Positions 34,972-44,376 are shown, counted from the first letter of the stretch. The stretch: DNA of 64,000 nucleotides from Ruegeria_C sp041537925 (GCF_041537925.1 NZ_JBGOSH010000007.1:1-64000); one strand, 5' to 3'. The notes: generated from the sequence alone by a model not told the origin. A program made the numbers and translations.

Positions 34972-35007
34972 TCATCCGCCACTTTGAATTGTCAAATTGG
35001 CGGATGA
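34972..35007. repeat. Long perfect hairpin downstream of the metallo-hydrolase gene
   Basis: Arms TCATCCGCCA (34972-34981) and TGGCGGATGA (34998-35007) pair perfectly. After one C/T mismatch, TTTGA and TCAAA pair, closing an ATTG loop. It lies four bases beyond the metallo-hydrolase stop and 240 bases after the convergent peptidoglycan-binding gene. A terminator is the simplest reading, although there is no T-run. Confidence 0.65.
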
Positions 35008-35011
35008 ATTC

Positions 35012-35983
35012 TTATGAATAATCGTAAGCTGATGGCACAAATTCATACCTTCCAGCTAATTTTTCGACGTAACCAAAGCCGGGGAATTCGAGATGTGCTC
35101 CGGTAACCTGCAAGCCATCTGCCGCAGCTCTATCCAGCATTGTCGCACGTGTAGAAGCAGTTTGAGCAGGATCCATATCAAAGGCGACAAGCCAGTCGGG
35201 ATTGTCAAATTGCAACCTTGGAAGATGGATCAAATCGCCCCAAAACAGCAGGTTGTCGCCACCGCTGTGCAACTGGAAACCAGCATGGCCCGGTGTGTGG
35301 CCTGGCATTGAAATAGCTTGGATCCCAGGCAGCACTTCCTCTTCGTGTTCAAAGAGAACCACTTGTTCCAAGTAGGGCGAGGTCGCGTTGCGCGCAATTT
35401 GCACAAACGGTTGAACTTGTTCTGGCAGCGCATCCGCTGCCGCCCCATACCAAAAATCCCACTCGGTCCTGCTCACAAGAATCTCTGCATTGGGGAACAA
35501 GCGCTCATTGTCAGCCGTCAGGCCACCAACATGATCAGGGTGCAAGTGGGTTATCAAAACAGTATCGATATCAGCTGGGTCGATGCCCGCCTGTGTTAAG
35601 GCTTCATGATACCCACCAGTATTCGGCGAGAACCCCGGTAACGTTCCGGTGTCGATGGCAATCTTTTGGCTACCTGTGTCGATGACATGGCCCAGAACAG
35701 GTAGGGGTCGCGTCCCGTCGAATGGCGGCAAATGTTGGCGTTTGAGCGCTTGATCAGCAGCATCCTGATCAAACCCAACAATCAAATCTGGTCCAACATC
35801 GATTGTGCCGTCCAACAGACCAAAAACTTCCACATCGCCGACACGCCGCTTTGAAAAGGACAACAAGTTCCCAGCCACGACACCGCCGTCAGCGGCCTCC
35901 AGCAAGGTGGGTTTTGTCAAAAATGGCGTTGCCAATGCGGTCGTACCAGCCATTGTCAAAAGATTTCTACGTGTGAGCCTCAT
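35012..35983 (-). CDS. Tat-exported MBL-fold metallo-hydrolase
   Basis: A 323-residue metallo-beta-lactamase-fold protein. The N-terminus MRLTRRNLLTMAGTTALATP is a twin-arginine signal, so the folded enzyme goes to the periplasm. The metal-binding motif HLHPDHVGG is near residue 170, with further ligands in GHTPGHAGF near 228 and GAHLEFPG near the end. The family covers lactonases, quorum-quenching enzymes and arylsulfatase-like hydrolases; the substrate is unknown. It is divergent from a LysR regulator, the common layout for a substrate-induced hydrolase. Confidence 0.88.
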   Translation of the reverse strand: MRLTRRNLLTMAGTTALATPFLTKPTLLEAADGGVVAGNLLSFSKRRVGDVEVFGLLDGTIDVGPDLIVGFDQDAADQALKRQHLPPFDGTRPLPVLGHVIDTGSQKIAIDTGTLPGFSPNTGGYHEALTQAGIDPADIDTVLITHLHPDHVGGLTADNERLFPNAEILVSRTEWDFWYGAAADALPEQVQPFVQIARNATSPYLEQVVLFEHEEEVLPGIQAISMPGHTPGHAGFQLHSGGDNLLFWGDLIHLPRLQFDNPDWLVAFDMDPAQTASTRATMLDRAAADGLQVTGAHLEFPGFGYVEKLAGRYEFVPSAYDYS

Positions 35984-36101
35984 AAGGGTTTCCTATAGTT
36001 GCTGTTGTCTTCTTGATCAGAAGGCAGATATATTGGCCCGAAATATTAGAAACCAGCGCGCCGCACCTTATGACGGGCATAAGCAACACTTTGAGGGTAA
36101 A

Positions 36102-37034
36102 ATGGATCGCTTGGGATATCTGGAAAGTTTCCTTGAGGTCTTGGATCAAGGCTCTTTGAGCGCTGCGGCGCGAGCCCGCAATGTCAGCCAACCAGCGATA
36201 AGCCAACAAATGGCCGCTCTCGAAGCGGATTTCGGCACCCCCTTGCTGCAGCGCACAACATCCGGCGCAATGGCGACTCGCGCGGGTAGCATCGTTGCAA
36301 GACACGCCTCTGACATGGTCGCGACACACCAGCGGATGCGCGCCGATATTTCCACGCTGGCTACTACCGCTGGTGGAGAATTGCGCATCAGTATCAGCAA
36401 GGTAATGGGGGAAAACCCAGTAGGAGATGCGTTACAGGAGCTTCATGCAGCCTATCCAGACATGAACCTGACACTCAAAGTCGAAGACCGCCTCGTCGAC
36501 GTGGTCAGAGAAGGATATGATTTGGCGCTGAGGACTGGCGACATCGGGGCCGCCGATGCGATTGTACGCAAGATTGGTCAGTTTGAAACTGTTCTGGTCG
36601 CGGCACCGTCGTATTTGGATCGGATTGGCCGTCCTAAGCATCACTCTGAGATGGGCCAACATGCATTTATTCAATACGCCGATCATCGTGTTTATGGCTT
36701 TCATACCGTGCGCAAAAACGGTCAGGAGGCAGAGATCGAATTGGTGACCAAGCTGATCGTGGATACTCCTTCGCATCTGATGAACGCGTTGGTGGATGGT
36801 TTGGGATATGCTCGACTGCCACGCGTCCTGGCGAATGACTTCGTTGAGAACGGGTCATTAGAAACCATGCTGGCGGACTACACAATTGAACCAAAAGATA
36901 TCTTTCTTGTGTATCCTCATCGGCATGCCATAACGGAGAGCGCGCGAGTTGTTGTCGATGCCATCTATCGAGGGCTGAATAAATGCGGCAGTACACACAT
37001 CATTCAACACCAGGACCTGAAGCCAGTGCGTTAA
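36102..37034 (+). CDS. LysR-family regulator, divergent from MBL hydrolase
   Basis: From ATG 36102 (MDRLGYLESFLEVLDQGSL) the protein has 310 residues. The helix-turn-helix is SLSAAARARNVSQPAISQQM, followed by the substrate-binding domain (GELRISISK near residue 90). It resembles the large AaeR/CrgA group. The in-frame region upstream to 35805 is antisense to the hydrolase and rejected. The 118-base divergent gap holds both promoters; the regulator probably controls the metallo-hydrolase. Confidence 0.87.
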   Translation: MDRLGYLESFLEVLDQGSLSAAARARNVSQPAISQQMAALEADFGTPLLQRTTSGAMATRAGSIVARHASDMVATHQRMRADISTLATTAGGELRISISKVMGENPVGDALQELHAAYPDMNLTLKVEDRLVDVVREGYDLALRTGDIGAADAIVRKIGQFETVLVAAPSYLDRIGRPKHHSEMGQHAFIQYADHRVYGFHTVRKNGQEAEIELVTKLIVDTPSHLMNALVDGLGYARLPRVLANDFVENGSLETMLADYTIEPKDIFLVYPHRHAITESARVVVDAIYRGLNKCGSTHIIQHQDLKPVR

Positions 37035-37295
37035 GCGCTCAAACTAAATGCTGTCTTTCTGGTAAACGCGGCCCTTACCAGACATCCAATAGCTAACCGA
37101 GATGCCGCGCTCGCAGCCCGCATTGTCGCCATTCGCTGCACTAGCGAAATTGATGCTGTCACGAACTCGCGTTTCGAGCAACCAGCGGGCCTTTTTAAGC
37201 CGGGTCAAAATACCAATTTCAGTTTCCAAGAACTGTATTGGAACGTCGTGCTTCACCTTTCAGGCTAGGCAAATGACACAACGCCCCAACAAGGA

Positions 37296-38207
37296 TCAGA
37301 TCCATGAGAACCTTTTGGCGACGCCTGTAATTTGGCTCACCTCCTGATAAAGCGCACCCGACAGGTGAGTTGGGGAGCAGCCCACAGTACCGGTTGAATC
37401 AGGGCCGATAATGCTATCGAGCCATAACAAGAAATTGGAGGGGTCCTTGACTGGCCAAATGTGATCAGCATCCGAAATTTTATGACCGCAAATGTTTGCG
37501 AGTCCCGCGGCAGATTCGCTGGGGATCGTCCAAACCTTCCCGGATCGCTCTCCCCAAGCTACATGAACCGGCATCGATAGAACCTCCAATTCACCAACGG
37601 AGATAGAGGCGAAACGATGTTTGGAGTTTAGAAGAGGGATCAGCGTATGCGCATTCTCCAGGCAAATCAGGCGGAAGTCCGGCGTTAGCTTTTCGAACGT
37701 ACCACGACCGCCTACCGCGTCTATGAATGCGGTCAGAACGCCGAGCCAGTCTCCTTTGGAAGCGGCGTCGGTGACAGGAAAAAACGTCTCGCGCATGCTT
37801 GTGTGATGTATCTCGATTGCTGTTGCATCGCAGACAAGGCTGGTTGAGCTTGGCTCATATGCAACGACGCGCGAGACGAGGTCCGGCCTATCGACGGTCA
37901 GCCGCAACGCGACGTTGGCGCCATAAGACCAGCCGACAACGGATACAGGACCGCAGCCCAGCCCTTCGATGATGGCGGCAAGATCGTCCGAATGGGCTTT
38001 TTCGCCGAACTCCGAAGAGTCTGATCGCCAATGCATCTGCCCGAACCAGCGCAGTGTCGGGGCGATACAGCGATGGCGTTTCGCGAAATGGTCGACGTGT
38101 GGTTCCCATATCCGATGATCACAAGCCGCTCCATGAATGAAGAGAATGGGTGATCCTTCTCCGCGATCTATGCACGGAAAGTCGTCGGTTGATGTGTATG
38201 CAGTCAT
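37296..38207 (-). CDS. Alpha/beta hydrolase
   Basis: From ATG 38207 (MTAYTSTDDFPCIDRGEG) the product has 303 residues. It has the oxyanion HG motif ILFIHGAACDHRIWEPHV near residue 22, the nucleophile elbow GWSYGANVAL near 92 and a C-terminal His in DADHIWPV near 245. No signal peptide. It lies 22 bases after the methyltransferase gene on the same strand, so the pair is an operon. Both are divergent from a regulator that itself ends in a similar hydrolase domain. Substrate unknown. The last 30 residues, after LDSIIGPD, are unlike the fold and could be an extension from a lost stop. Confidence 0.8.
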   Translation of the reverse strand: MTAYTSTDDFPCIDRGEGSPILFIHGAACDHRIWEPHVDHFAKRHRCIAPTLRWFGQMHWRSDSSEFGEKAHSDDLAAIIEGLGCGPVSVVGWSYGANVALRLTVDRPDLVSRVVAYEPSSTSLVCDATAIEIHHTSMRETFFPVTDAASKGDWLGVLTAFIDAVGGRGTFEKLTPDFRLICLENAHTLIPLLNSKHRFASISVGELEVLSMPVHVAWGERSGKVWTIPSESAAGLANICGHKISDADHIWPVKDPSNFLLWLDSIIGPDSTGTVGCSPTHLSGALYQEVSQITGVAKRFSWI

Positions 38208-38229
38208 AAGATTGGCTCCTGAAAGGTGG

Positions 38230-38904
38230 TTAAACTGAAAGATTGAGATCCGGACCCGTTGGGCAGCGGTCTGGGAGTTCACCCTGCCTAAGAGGCCGGG
38301 CATAACCGGTTGTTTGCCATGCGATAGGAATGGGCGCGCCTTGGAGCCGGGCAGTTTGGGCATCAACACGAAACTTTGCGCGGCGGAGGGCCGTGGCTGC
38401 ACGCCGGTCGAGTTGACAGCCACCAAAAAGAAGAGACCAGGGTCGATTGCAGATATTTTGAAGTCGCGAGATCCAGCGGCGCGGCGCACTGACGTGTTCG
38501 CAGAACAGGACTTCACCGTCTGGCCGCAATACCCGACGGACTTCGCTCAGCACTGCGTCAATGTCGCGAACCGTGCACAGCGTGTAGGTCAGAACAACCG
38601 TGTCGATACTTCCGCCGTCAAGCTGGATGTCCTCTCCCACCCCTTGGAGGAATTCGACGGGAATACCTGAATCGCTGGCCACCTTTCTTGCCATGCCGAG
38701 ACTGTTCTCGCACGGGTCCAAGCCGATGATTTTAATGACACGGGATTCATCGTAAAGCGGTATGTTCAGGCCTGTGCCGATACCAAGATCAAGCACGACC
38801 CCTCGCGCTTTGGGCACGATGCGCCGCCGCTGTTTTTCAAATGCTCGCCCCCCACAGCCGCAATCGACAATCCGCGGAAGAATATGCTTACTATATAGTG
38901 ACAT
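38230..38904 (-). CDS. Class I SAM-dependent methyltransferase
   Basis: A 224-residue methyltransferase. The SAM-binding motif I is VVLDLGIGTGLNIPLYD near residue 36; acidic motif II is IGLDPCENSLGM near 59; VVLTYTLCTVRD near 101 and VLRPDGEVLFCEHV near 124 complete the UbiE/METTL7-like fold. It is the first gene of a two-gene operon with the hydrolase. The substrate is unknown; METTL7-type enzymes methylate small thiols or lipids. Confidence 0.87.
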   Translation of the reverse strand: MSLYSKHILPRIVDCGCGGRAFEKQRRRIVPKARGVVLDLGIGTGLNIPLYDESRVIKIIGLDPCENSLGMARKVASDSGIPVEFLQGVGEDIQLDGGSIDTVVLTYTLCTVRDIDAVLSEVRRVLRPDGEVLFCEHVSAPRRWISRLQNICNRPWSLLFGGCQLDRRAATALRRAKFRVDAQTARLQGAPIPIAWQTTGYARPLRQGELPDRCPTGPDLNLSV

Positions 38905-39073
38905 GGTTTGGTTTCCTTCGGAGATGTTGCCGTGGAAACCATGTGCGGATTTGGCATTGTGTACTTGGCGGGGCTCTGGAGAAACAATGGAGAAACGCTG
39001 GATAATCTAGTGTGAGACGCGCAATTTGCAGCTCATGCGCGACCGACTAAAAAAGGTATGAGGTGGCACAACG

Positions 39074-40282
39074 GTGATTTTACGGTTTTCAGACTGCGAA
39101 TTGAATCTCGACCGCCGGACGCTTTTGCGCGATGAGGTTGAACAGCATGTCGAACCGCAGGTGTTCGACCTGTTGGCTTTTCTGGTTCAGTCGGAGGGGC
39201 GAACCGTTACCAAGGACGAGTTGGTCGATCAGATATGGGATGGGCGCGCGATTTCTGACGATGCGATTACCAGCCGTATCAAATCCGCAAGGAAAGCCAT
39301 CGGCGATGACGGTCGCGCCCAGCGATTTATCCGCACGTTGCCAAGGGTCGGATACCGTTTTGACGGTTCTGTTGAGCCAGTCGAGCTATTGCGCAATCCT
39401 GATAAGCCGTCGACCGCGCCGATTGCATCGCACGGGAGCGGGGCCCACACAGAAGAACCTGCGCAGATGGGTGAAGCGAGTGCGCCCGAGATCGGCTATG
39501 TCACAGATCGGAAGGGCCGTTCCATCGGGTATGCAATTCACGGTGAGGGCCCGCTTGTCATACTTCCCCCATTTTGGGTGACAGCCTCCGATCTATGGCA
39601 TGATCATCCGGACATCAGAGAATTCTATCTTACATTGGGCAAAGGGGTGCGCATATTGCGCTTTGATCGTCCTGCGTCTGGCCTTAGTCGGGACGCGCCG
39701 CCAAATGAATCACTGGAAGACGAAGTAGCACTGCTTGAGGATATGGTAGCGGCTTTTGGTTCTGAGCCGGTCATACTTTTTGCCATCTCTGCTGCGGGTG
39801 CCGTCGCAATTCGCTATGCCGTTAGGCATCCGGACAACCTAGAGCGCATCTGTTTCTATGGCGCTTACGGTTCAGGCGAGGATCTCGCGCCGCCAGAATC
39901 CCAAGCCATGCTCCTCGGGCTGATCCGGCAACATTGGGGGGTGGGGTCTCGCGCACTCGCAGATATATTCGTTCCCTCGGCCGATGCCGAAGCCAGGCAT
40001 CGTTTTGCGGCGCAACAACGCGCTGCGGCTAAACCGGAACAGGCCGCTGCAATGCTTCAGTTGAGTTGGATGGTCAACGCGAAGTCTGACGCAAGCAAGG
40101 TCCGCGTTCCAAGCCTTGTATTGCATCGCCAGGATGATCGAGCAGTCCCGGTCGATCATGGACAATGGTTGGCGCGCACCATTCCAGATGCGCGGTTGCA
40201 CCTTCTTCCGGGCGATGCACACGCGCCTTGGTTCGGGCCGCTTGACGTGGCTGTGCAGGCAAACGCGTTCCTTAGGGGATAG
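39074..40282 (+). CDS. Winged-helix regulator fused to alpha/beta hydrolase domain
   Basis: A 402-residue fusion starting at GTG 39074. Residues 1-95 are an OmpR/CadC-type winged helix (VTKDELVDQIWDGRAISDDA, RFIRTLPRVGYRFDG). After a 45-residue linker, residues 145-402 are an alpha/beta hydrolase with RILRFDRPASGLSRD, the elbow FAISAAGAVAIRY near 235, RQDDRAVP and a C-terminal DAHAPWFG His. The nucleophile motif AISAAG lacks the first Gly of GxSxG, so it may bind or hydrolyse a ligand. It is divergent by 169 bases from the methyltransferase-hydrolase pair and probably controls them. Confidence 0.85.
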   Translation: MILRFSDCELNLDRRTLLRDEVEQHVEPQVFDLLAFLVQSEGRTVTKDELVDQIWDGRAISDDAITSRIKSARKAIGDDGRAQRFIRTLPRVGYRFDGSVEPVELLRNPDKPSTAPIASHGSGAHTEEPAQMGEASAPEIGYVTDRKGRSIGYAIHGEGPLVILPPFWVTASDLWHDHPDIREFYLTLGKGVRILRFDRPASGLSRDAPPNESLEDEVALLEDMVAAFGSEPVILFAISAAGAVAIRYAVRHPDNLERICFYGAYGSGEDLAPPESQAMLLGLIRQHWGVGSRALADIFVPSADAEARHRFAAQQRAAAKPEQAAAMLQLSWMVNAKSDASKVRVPSLVLHRQDDRAVPVDHGQWLARTIPDARLHLLPGDAHAPWFGPLDVAVQANAFLRG

Positions 40283-40641
40283 TCTTTCCTTAGTTGGACT
40301 GTTCAGCTTCTAACTCCCCCGGCGCTAGCTCACATGGCCAGCCACACCCAATTTGCCAATCATCGATATGCTATTCGCACTCTCATCGCTTGGGGACATC
40401 GTTCAAGGGCCAAGTTGGATCTAAGGCGTTCACGAGATCGCCACACTTTGACTTGGACCCTCTCCGAAAACTCGGCGATTGTGGTCAGCAATATCTCTCA
40501 GGGCCTTCCCATTGCGCAAAACTGTAGCGATCACCATGGGCCCAGCCGACGGGAAGAACCGTTTCGATCTACGCGAGGTCGTCAGACGACAGATCAATCT
40601 CGGTCCCGCGGATAAGTTCGGCAAGATGTGTGGTGTTCTTT
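40283..40641. other. Gene-poor stretch next to IS5 copy A
   Basis: This 359-base interval between the regulator-hydrolase gene and the first IS5 copy has only overlapping short open frames without ribosome binding sites. A minus-strand frame (about 40430-40640) has an even composition and could be a relic, but matches nothing I recognise. It marks the left edge of the accessory island. Confidence 0.4.
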
Positions 40642-40696
40642 GGGCTTTGTTGCACAATTCGGGATTTTAACGCACTTCCCCTTTCCCCAGACGGAC

Positions 40697-41678
40697 TTAT
40701 CCTACGGGCTCTGTGACGGGTATGCCAAGAGCTGTGTAGCGATTGAGCACCGCGATCCGAACCTGAAGTTCGGGGACCTGCCGATCGAAGTCTCGGGCCA
40801 TGAGGCCTTGGCCAAGCAGTTTGACGCAGTTCATCTTTGTCTCTGCGCGGCTTCGTCGGTGATATCCGGTCAACTTTCGCCACAATGCCCGTCCGAGATA
40901 TTTGCAGGCTCTTACGGCTTCGTTTCGCGCGACAGCGCCCGCTGAGGTTGGTTTCCATAGTTGGGCATTTTTGCGCGGCGGGATGATAGCAGTGGCTCCC
41001 CGAGCGGCAATCACATTGTGACATCTTCGCGTGTTGTAGGCCCCATCAGCGGTGACGGTGGCAATCTTTTGGTCGGGTGGGATCTGGCCCAGCAGGTCGG
41101 GCAGCATTGGGGCATCCACTGCCCGGCAGGCGATTTCTGAAAGAAATCTGCCGAGAGGGGCCGACGTTGCTTGTCGTGACACCAACCGCGCGGATCTCCA
41201 GTGTTTCCTCGTCCATACCGAGGTGAAGCTTACGCCACAGGCGTTTCTTGCTCCCGCCATGCTTGCGTGCGTTCCATTCTCCTTCACCCTCAGCTTTGAT
41301 CCAAGTCGCTTCAATCAGCAGATGCAACGGCCCAGTTCCACCACGGTATGGGATGGAGACGTTCAACGTCTTTTGGCGACGGCAAAGGGTACTGAAGTCT
41401 GGCGCCTTCCAGTCGAGCCCTGCCAGCCGCAACAAGCTTTCGACGAACCCTGTCGTCTGTCGAAGGGGCATCCCAAACAGCACCTTCAGTGTGAGACAAA
41501 CCTGGATCGCAGCATCGCTGTACTCTGGTTGATGGCCGCGCTTGCCGGTTGCGAGCGGACGCCATTCCATATCAGGATCAAACCAGATCGATAGGGAACC
41601 GCGCTGCTTCAGCGCCGTGTTGTACGAAGGCCAGTTCCTGGTCTTGTACTTCGTGGGGGACCAACTGCTTATACCCAC
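40697..41678 (-). pseudogene. IS5 transposase, copy A, split by 43-nt insert
   Basis: The first part runs from GTG 41678 (GISSWSPTKYKTRNWPS) to residues TTSNVG. There the 43-base insert (41117-41159) shifts the frame. The rest, from DAPMLPDLLGQIPPDQ to GIPVTEPVG (stop at 40697), is otherwise uninterrupted. Removing the 43 bases restores one continuous transposase. The first catalytic Asp of the DDE triad is Glu in this copy (LLIEATWIK instead of LLIDATGIK), so it is probably inactive even if the frame is bridged. Confidence 0.85.
41117..41159 (-). repeat. 43-nt hairpin insert in IS5 copy A
   Basis: On the minus strand the insert contains CGGCA-g-ATTTCT-ttc-AGAAAT-cgcc-TGCCG as a two-part stem-loop. 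It is identical base for base to the inserts in copies B and C, although the bases on both sides have diverged. It sits between the codons for DVG/NVG and DAPML. Confidence 0.85.
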
Positions 41679-41735
41679 CAGCTATCACGCTGGATTCAAA
41701 CAGTGAATCCCTCACCCATTTGTGCAACAAAGCCC

Positions 41736-42130
41736 TTTTTGACGATACCGTCGAAGACCACATCTCACCGGCCATTCGCAACTTCCGAATCCGGTTGATC
41801 GCAGACCGGCTGGGTGAACCCAGGGACGCGATTCCTTTTGATGGACGAACGCTCGCCGGTATGGTCGCCAAGATGCTCGCCCAGGATGTGAGTCGAACCA
41901 TCGGTATCCCGCTGCCACCCAAGGAAGACGTCCAGCGGGGAATTCCCGATCCAAGCACACAGCCCACCCGTGACCTCAACATCCTCCAGCAATTCCTCGA
42001 TCCCGATGGAACCACAAGTGGGTCACTGGACATCGGCTCTTACCTCGCCGGACTGCTCACTGCGATCACCACGGGTGCACTAGAGTCGGATTCGTCGGAT
42101 CCATCGGGGTGTTCGTTACGCAAGGCATGA
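41736..42130 (+). pseudogene. 3' fragment of an unrecognised gene, cut by IS5 copy A
   Basis: From the IS5 border an open frame continues for about 130 codons, with FDDTVEDHISPAIRNFRIR, IPFDGRTLAGMVAKMLAQDV and IPLPPKEDVQRG, to TGA 42130. The composition looks like real protein and the frame has no start of its own. I do not recognise the family. It is best read as the C-terminal part of a host gene whose beginning was lost by insertion or a linked deletion. Confidence 0.5.
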
Positions 42131-42170
42131 CATAGCGCGGGATCTCACAGCCTGAAGCCCCCACCTCGCC

Positions 42171-42290
42171 TCACGACGGAGTTTGCGACACTACCCAGGT
42201 CAGAACAGCCGCTGCCTTGGGCGTCAATTGGCGTGAACCGGCCTCACCAACCAGCAGGTTGCCGTCCGGATAAAATGACCATTGGCTCAT
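42171..42290 (-). pseudogene. 5' fragment of a winged-helix (OmpR/CadC-type) regulator
   Basis: From ATG 42290 the product begins MSQWSFYPDGNLLVGEAG and continues SRQLTPKAAAVLTWVV, the N-terminal beta-sheet and first helix of a Trans_reg_C winged helix. It then stops after 39 residues, before the DNA-recognition helix. It is divergent from the RTX gene 236 bases away, so it may be the remains of that gene's regulator. Confidence 0.6.
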
Positions 42291-42525
42291 AGCTAAAGTC
42301 TCTTGGCTGCGCTTGGCGGAATTTGTCTGAAACGCCTGTAAATGGGTATCCATCCAACAGGAAAACCGGGAAAAAGACAGGGCGGGCAAACGCTGATCCG
42401 TCCGTTGCGCCAAGACTCTACAAAAACTCAACAACACCTCCACGCTTGGTTTGCCTAGCCTGCACTTATTACCGGCCATCGTGTCGGAATGAGTGCAAAT
42501 TTCTAAACAGCGATTGGAGAGAACG

Positions 42526-44259
42526 ATGAATATTACAGGTACAAACTTTGCCGATGATCTGCCGGGCACTATTTTTTCAGACTACATTCGGGGCCTTGGG
42601 GGCAATGATACGATTGAGGCGGGCCGCCGCAACGATACCGTTTATGGCGGTTCAGGGTCTGACGAAATTAGTGGCGGGAGGGGCGATGATCTGCTTTATG
42701 GCGACAGGACTGGCGGATCGATCCCGCCCGGGCCGGGGGATTTCGAATTCGCCACGGCTTCAGCCCGCCAACCTGTCAGAGCCAGCTTTGATACGGCAGC
42801 CTCTCCACTGGACTTCGTGCCTGTCGTCATTGGCGCTCTGACCTACAACGACACGATCCGCGGAGGTTCGGGTAACGATCGCATCTTTGGTGAGGGTGGA
42901 AATGATCGGCTGTACGGTGATGGAGGCCAAGACAGCATATTTGGCGGCAGTGGTGCTGACAGGCTCTATGGCGGAGCCAACAATGACCAGCTGAACGGCG
43001 GTGGCGGGAATGATTTCCTGTCGGGTGGGTCCGGTAATGACGTTATGTCAGGGCTAAGTGGCCGCGACACGCTGAACGGTGGGTCCGGCAATGATACGAT
43101 GAATGGCGGCTCAAGCCACGACCTGCTGATCGGCAATACCGGCAACGACATTCTGCATGGCGGTATCGGCAACGGGCAGGACACGCTTGATGGCGGCTGG
43201 GGCAATGACTTCCTGAATGGTGGTCGCGGTAACGATGAACTGTCAGGCGGCAATGGCAATGACGGCATCATCGGTGGCAGCGGCGCAGACGAAATTTCTG
43301 GCGGCTCGGGGTCAGACACCATTGATGGCGGCTCCAGCTCCGACACGATTTCGGGCGGCAGTGGCAACGATGCCATTCTAGGCGGCAGCGGCAATGATGA
43401 AATCAACGGTGGCAGCGGTCGTGATTATATCCTTGGCGGTTCTGGTAACGATGAAATCGACGGTGGATCCAACAATGATCAAGTCAATGGTCAGAACGGC
43501 AACGACACCGTCAACGGCGGCAGCGGCAACGACAACCTGCGTGGCGGCGAGGATCAGGACGAACTGAACGGCGATTCCGGCAACGACGTGCTGCGCGGCG
43601 AGGACGGATCAGATACGCTTGATGGTGGTATCGGTGATGACCACCTGATGGGTGGTCGGGATTCTGATACGTTGGAAGGCGGCACCGGCGAGGACACGCT
43701 GGAAGGTGGCGGCGACAATGATGATCTACGCGGCGGAGACGGCGACGACGTCATGTGGGCCTTTGCCTCACCACAAACCGTTGCGAACGAAGGTGTTGGC
43801 AACGTCGGTTTCGAAGACGGCTGGAACCATCTGGAGGGCGGCAGCGGTGATGACACCATGCACGGCGGAAGTGGGTCTGATGACGTGTTCATCTTCGATA
43901 TCAGCAATATATCGACCAGCCCCGTCGAAGACGCAGATGGCTTTGGCAGCGATGTCATCAGCGGCTTTGGGCCGGGTGACCAAATCGCGTTGCTCGAATT
44001 CAATGGCCCTGGTGGCGAGAATCTGTCGTTTGACAACCTCGATACGGGCGGCGGTCCGGTTGCCAACATGCCGGATGGTGTGGTGAACGGCGATGACATT
44101 GGGGTTAGCTATTCGGGCGGCGATCTGGTGATTGACTTCAAGACAGCCGGATTTCTGGCGGACGATTATCTTGAACCAATTTGGGGCAGTTCAGATTTCA
44201 TCATTACGATCGAAAACGTGAGTGAGCTTACTGAGTCTGATTTCCTGTTTTTTATGTAA
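42526..44259 (+). CDS. RTX hemolysin-type calcium-binding protein
   Basis: From ATG 42526 (MNITGTNFADDLPGTIFSDY) the product has 577 residues. More than twenty nonapeptide repeats of the GGxGxDxUx type fill residues 20-430, each pair forming a Ca2+-binding parallel beta-roll. A 60-residue non-repeat insertion (PPGPGDFEFATASAR) interrupts near residue 70. The C-terminal 150 residues (DDVFIFDISNIST, DVISGFGPGDQIALLEF) look like the uncleaved type I secretion signal region of peptidase M10-type C-terminal domains. It is probably exported by a T1SS, not encoded nearby. No enzymatic domain is visible, so it may be a surface or adhesion protein. pI should be very acidic. Confidence 0.9.
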   Translation: MNITGTNFADDLPGTIFSDYIRGLGGNDTIEAGRRNDTVYGGSGSDEISGGRGDDLLYGDRTGGSIPPGPGDFEFATASARQPVRASFDTAASPLDFVPVVIGALTYNDTIRGGSGNDRIFGEGGNDRLYGDGGQDSIFGGSGADRLYGGANNDQLNGGGGNDFLSGGSGNDVMSGLSGRDTLNGGSGNDTMNGGSSHDLLIGNTGNDILHGGIGNGQDTLDGGWGNDFLNGGRGNDELSGGNGNDGIIGGSGADEISGGSGSDTIDGGSSSDTISGGSGNDAILGGSGNDEINGGSGRDYILGGSGNDEIDGGSNNDQVNGQNGNDTVNGGSGNDNLRGGEDQDELNGDSGNDVLRGEDGSDTLDGGIGDDHLMGGRDSDTLEGGTGEDTLEGGGDNDDLRGGDGDDVMWAFASPQTVANEGVGNVGFEDGWNHLEGGSGDDTMHGGSGSDDVFIFDISNISTSPVEDADGFGSDVISGFGPGDQIALLEFNGPGGENLSFDNLDTGGGPVANMPDGVVNGDDIGVSYSGGDLVIDFKTAGFLADDYLEPIWGSSDFIITIENVSELTESDFLFFM

Positions 44260-44265
44260 GTCAAT

Positions 44266-44298
44266 GATCAGGCGCACGGGGTTTCGGCGCGCCTGATC
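44266..44298 (+). terminator. Terminator of the RTX gene
   Basis: A perfect 10-bp stem, GATCAGGCGC / GCGCCTGATC, closes a 13-base loop seven bases after the RTX stop codon and is followed by GCTTTTG. Position and structure fit a Rho-independent terminator for the upstream gene. Confidence 0.8.
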
Positions 44299-44376
44299 GC
44301 TTTTGTCGGCACGAGTCCGGAAAACATCACCGGCCGTCGCCAAAAAACTGCCGAAGCGCGCCTGAGACACGCGGCT

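Larger units (their letters stand above)
40642..41735 (-). mobile_element. IS5-family element, copy A (1094 bp, oldest copy)
   Basis: The ends are GGGCTTTGTTGCACAA (from 40642) and the complementary TTGTGCAACAAAGCCC (to 41735). Its length equals that of copy C. It carries one transposase reading frame on the minus strand. Compared with copies B and C the sequence differs at roughly one base in six in the segments I compared, so it is a diverged relative, not a recent duplicate. It has truncated a gene on its right (41736-42130). Confidence 0.9.

Noticed and set aside
37044..37256. 70-residue minus-strand open frame
   Set aside because: It starts at GTG without proper spacing to a ribosome binding site, has no family match and lies in a gap between convergent genes.
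42526..44259. CRISPR-like or satellite repeats
   Set aside because: The repetitive DNA is in frame, degenerate at third positions and codes for GGxGxDxUx repeats of an RTX protein.
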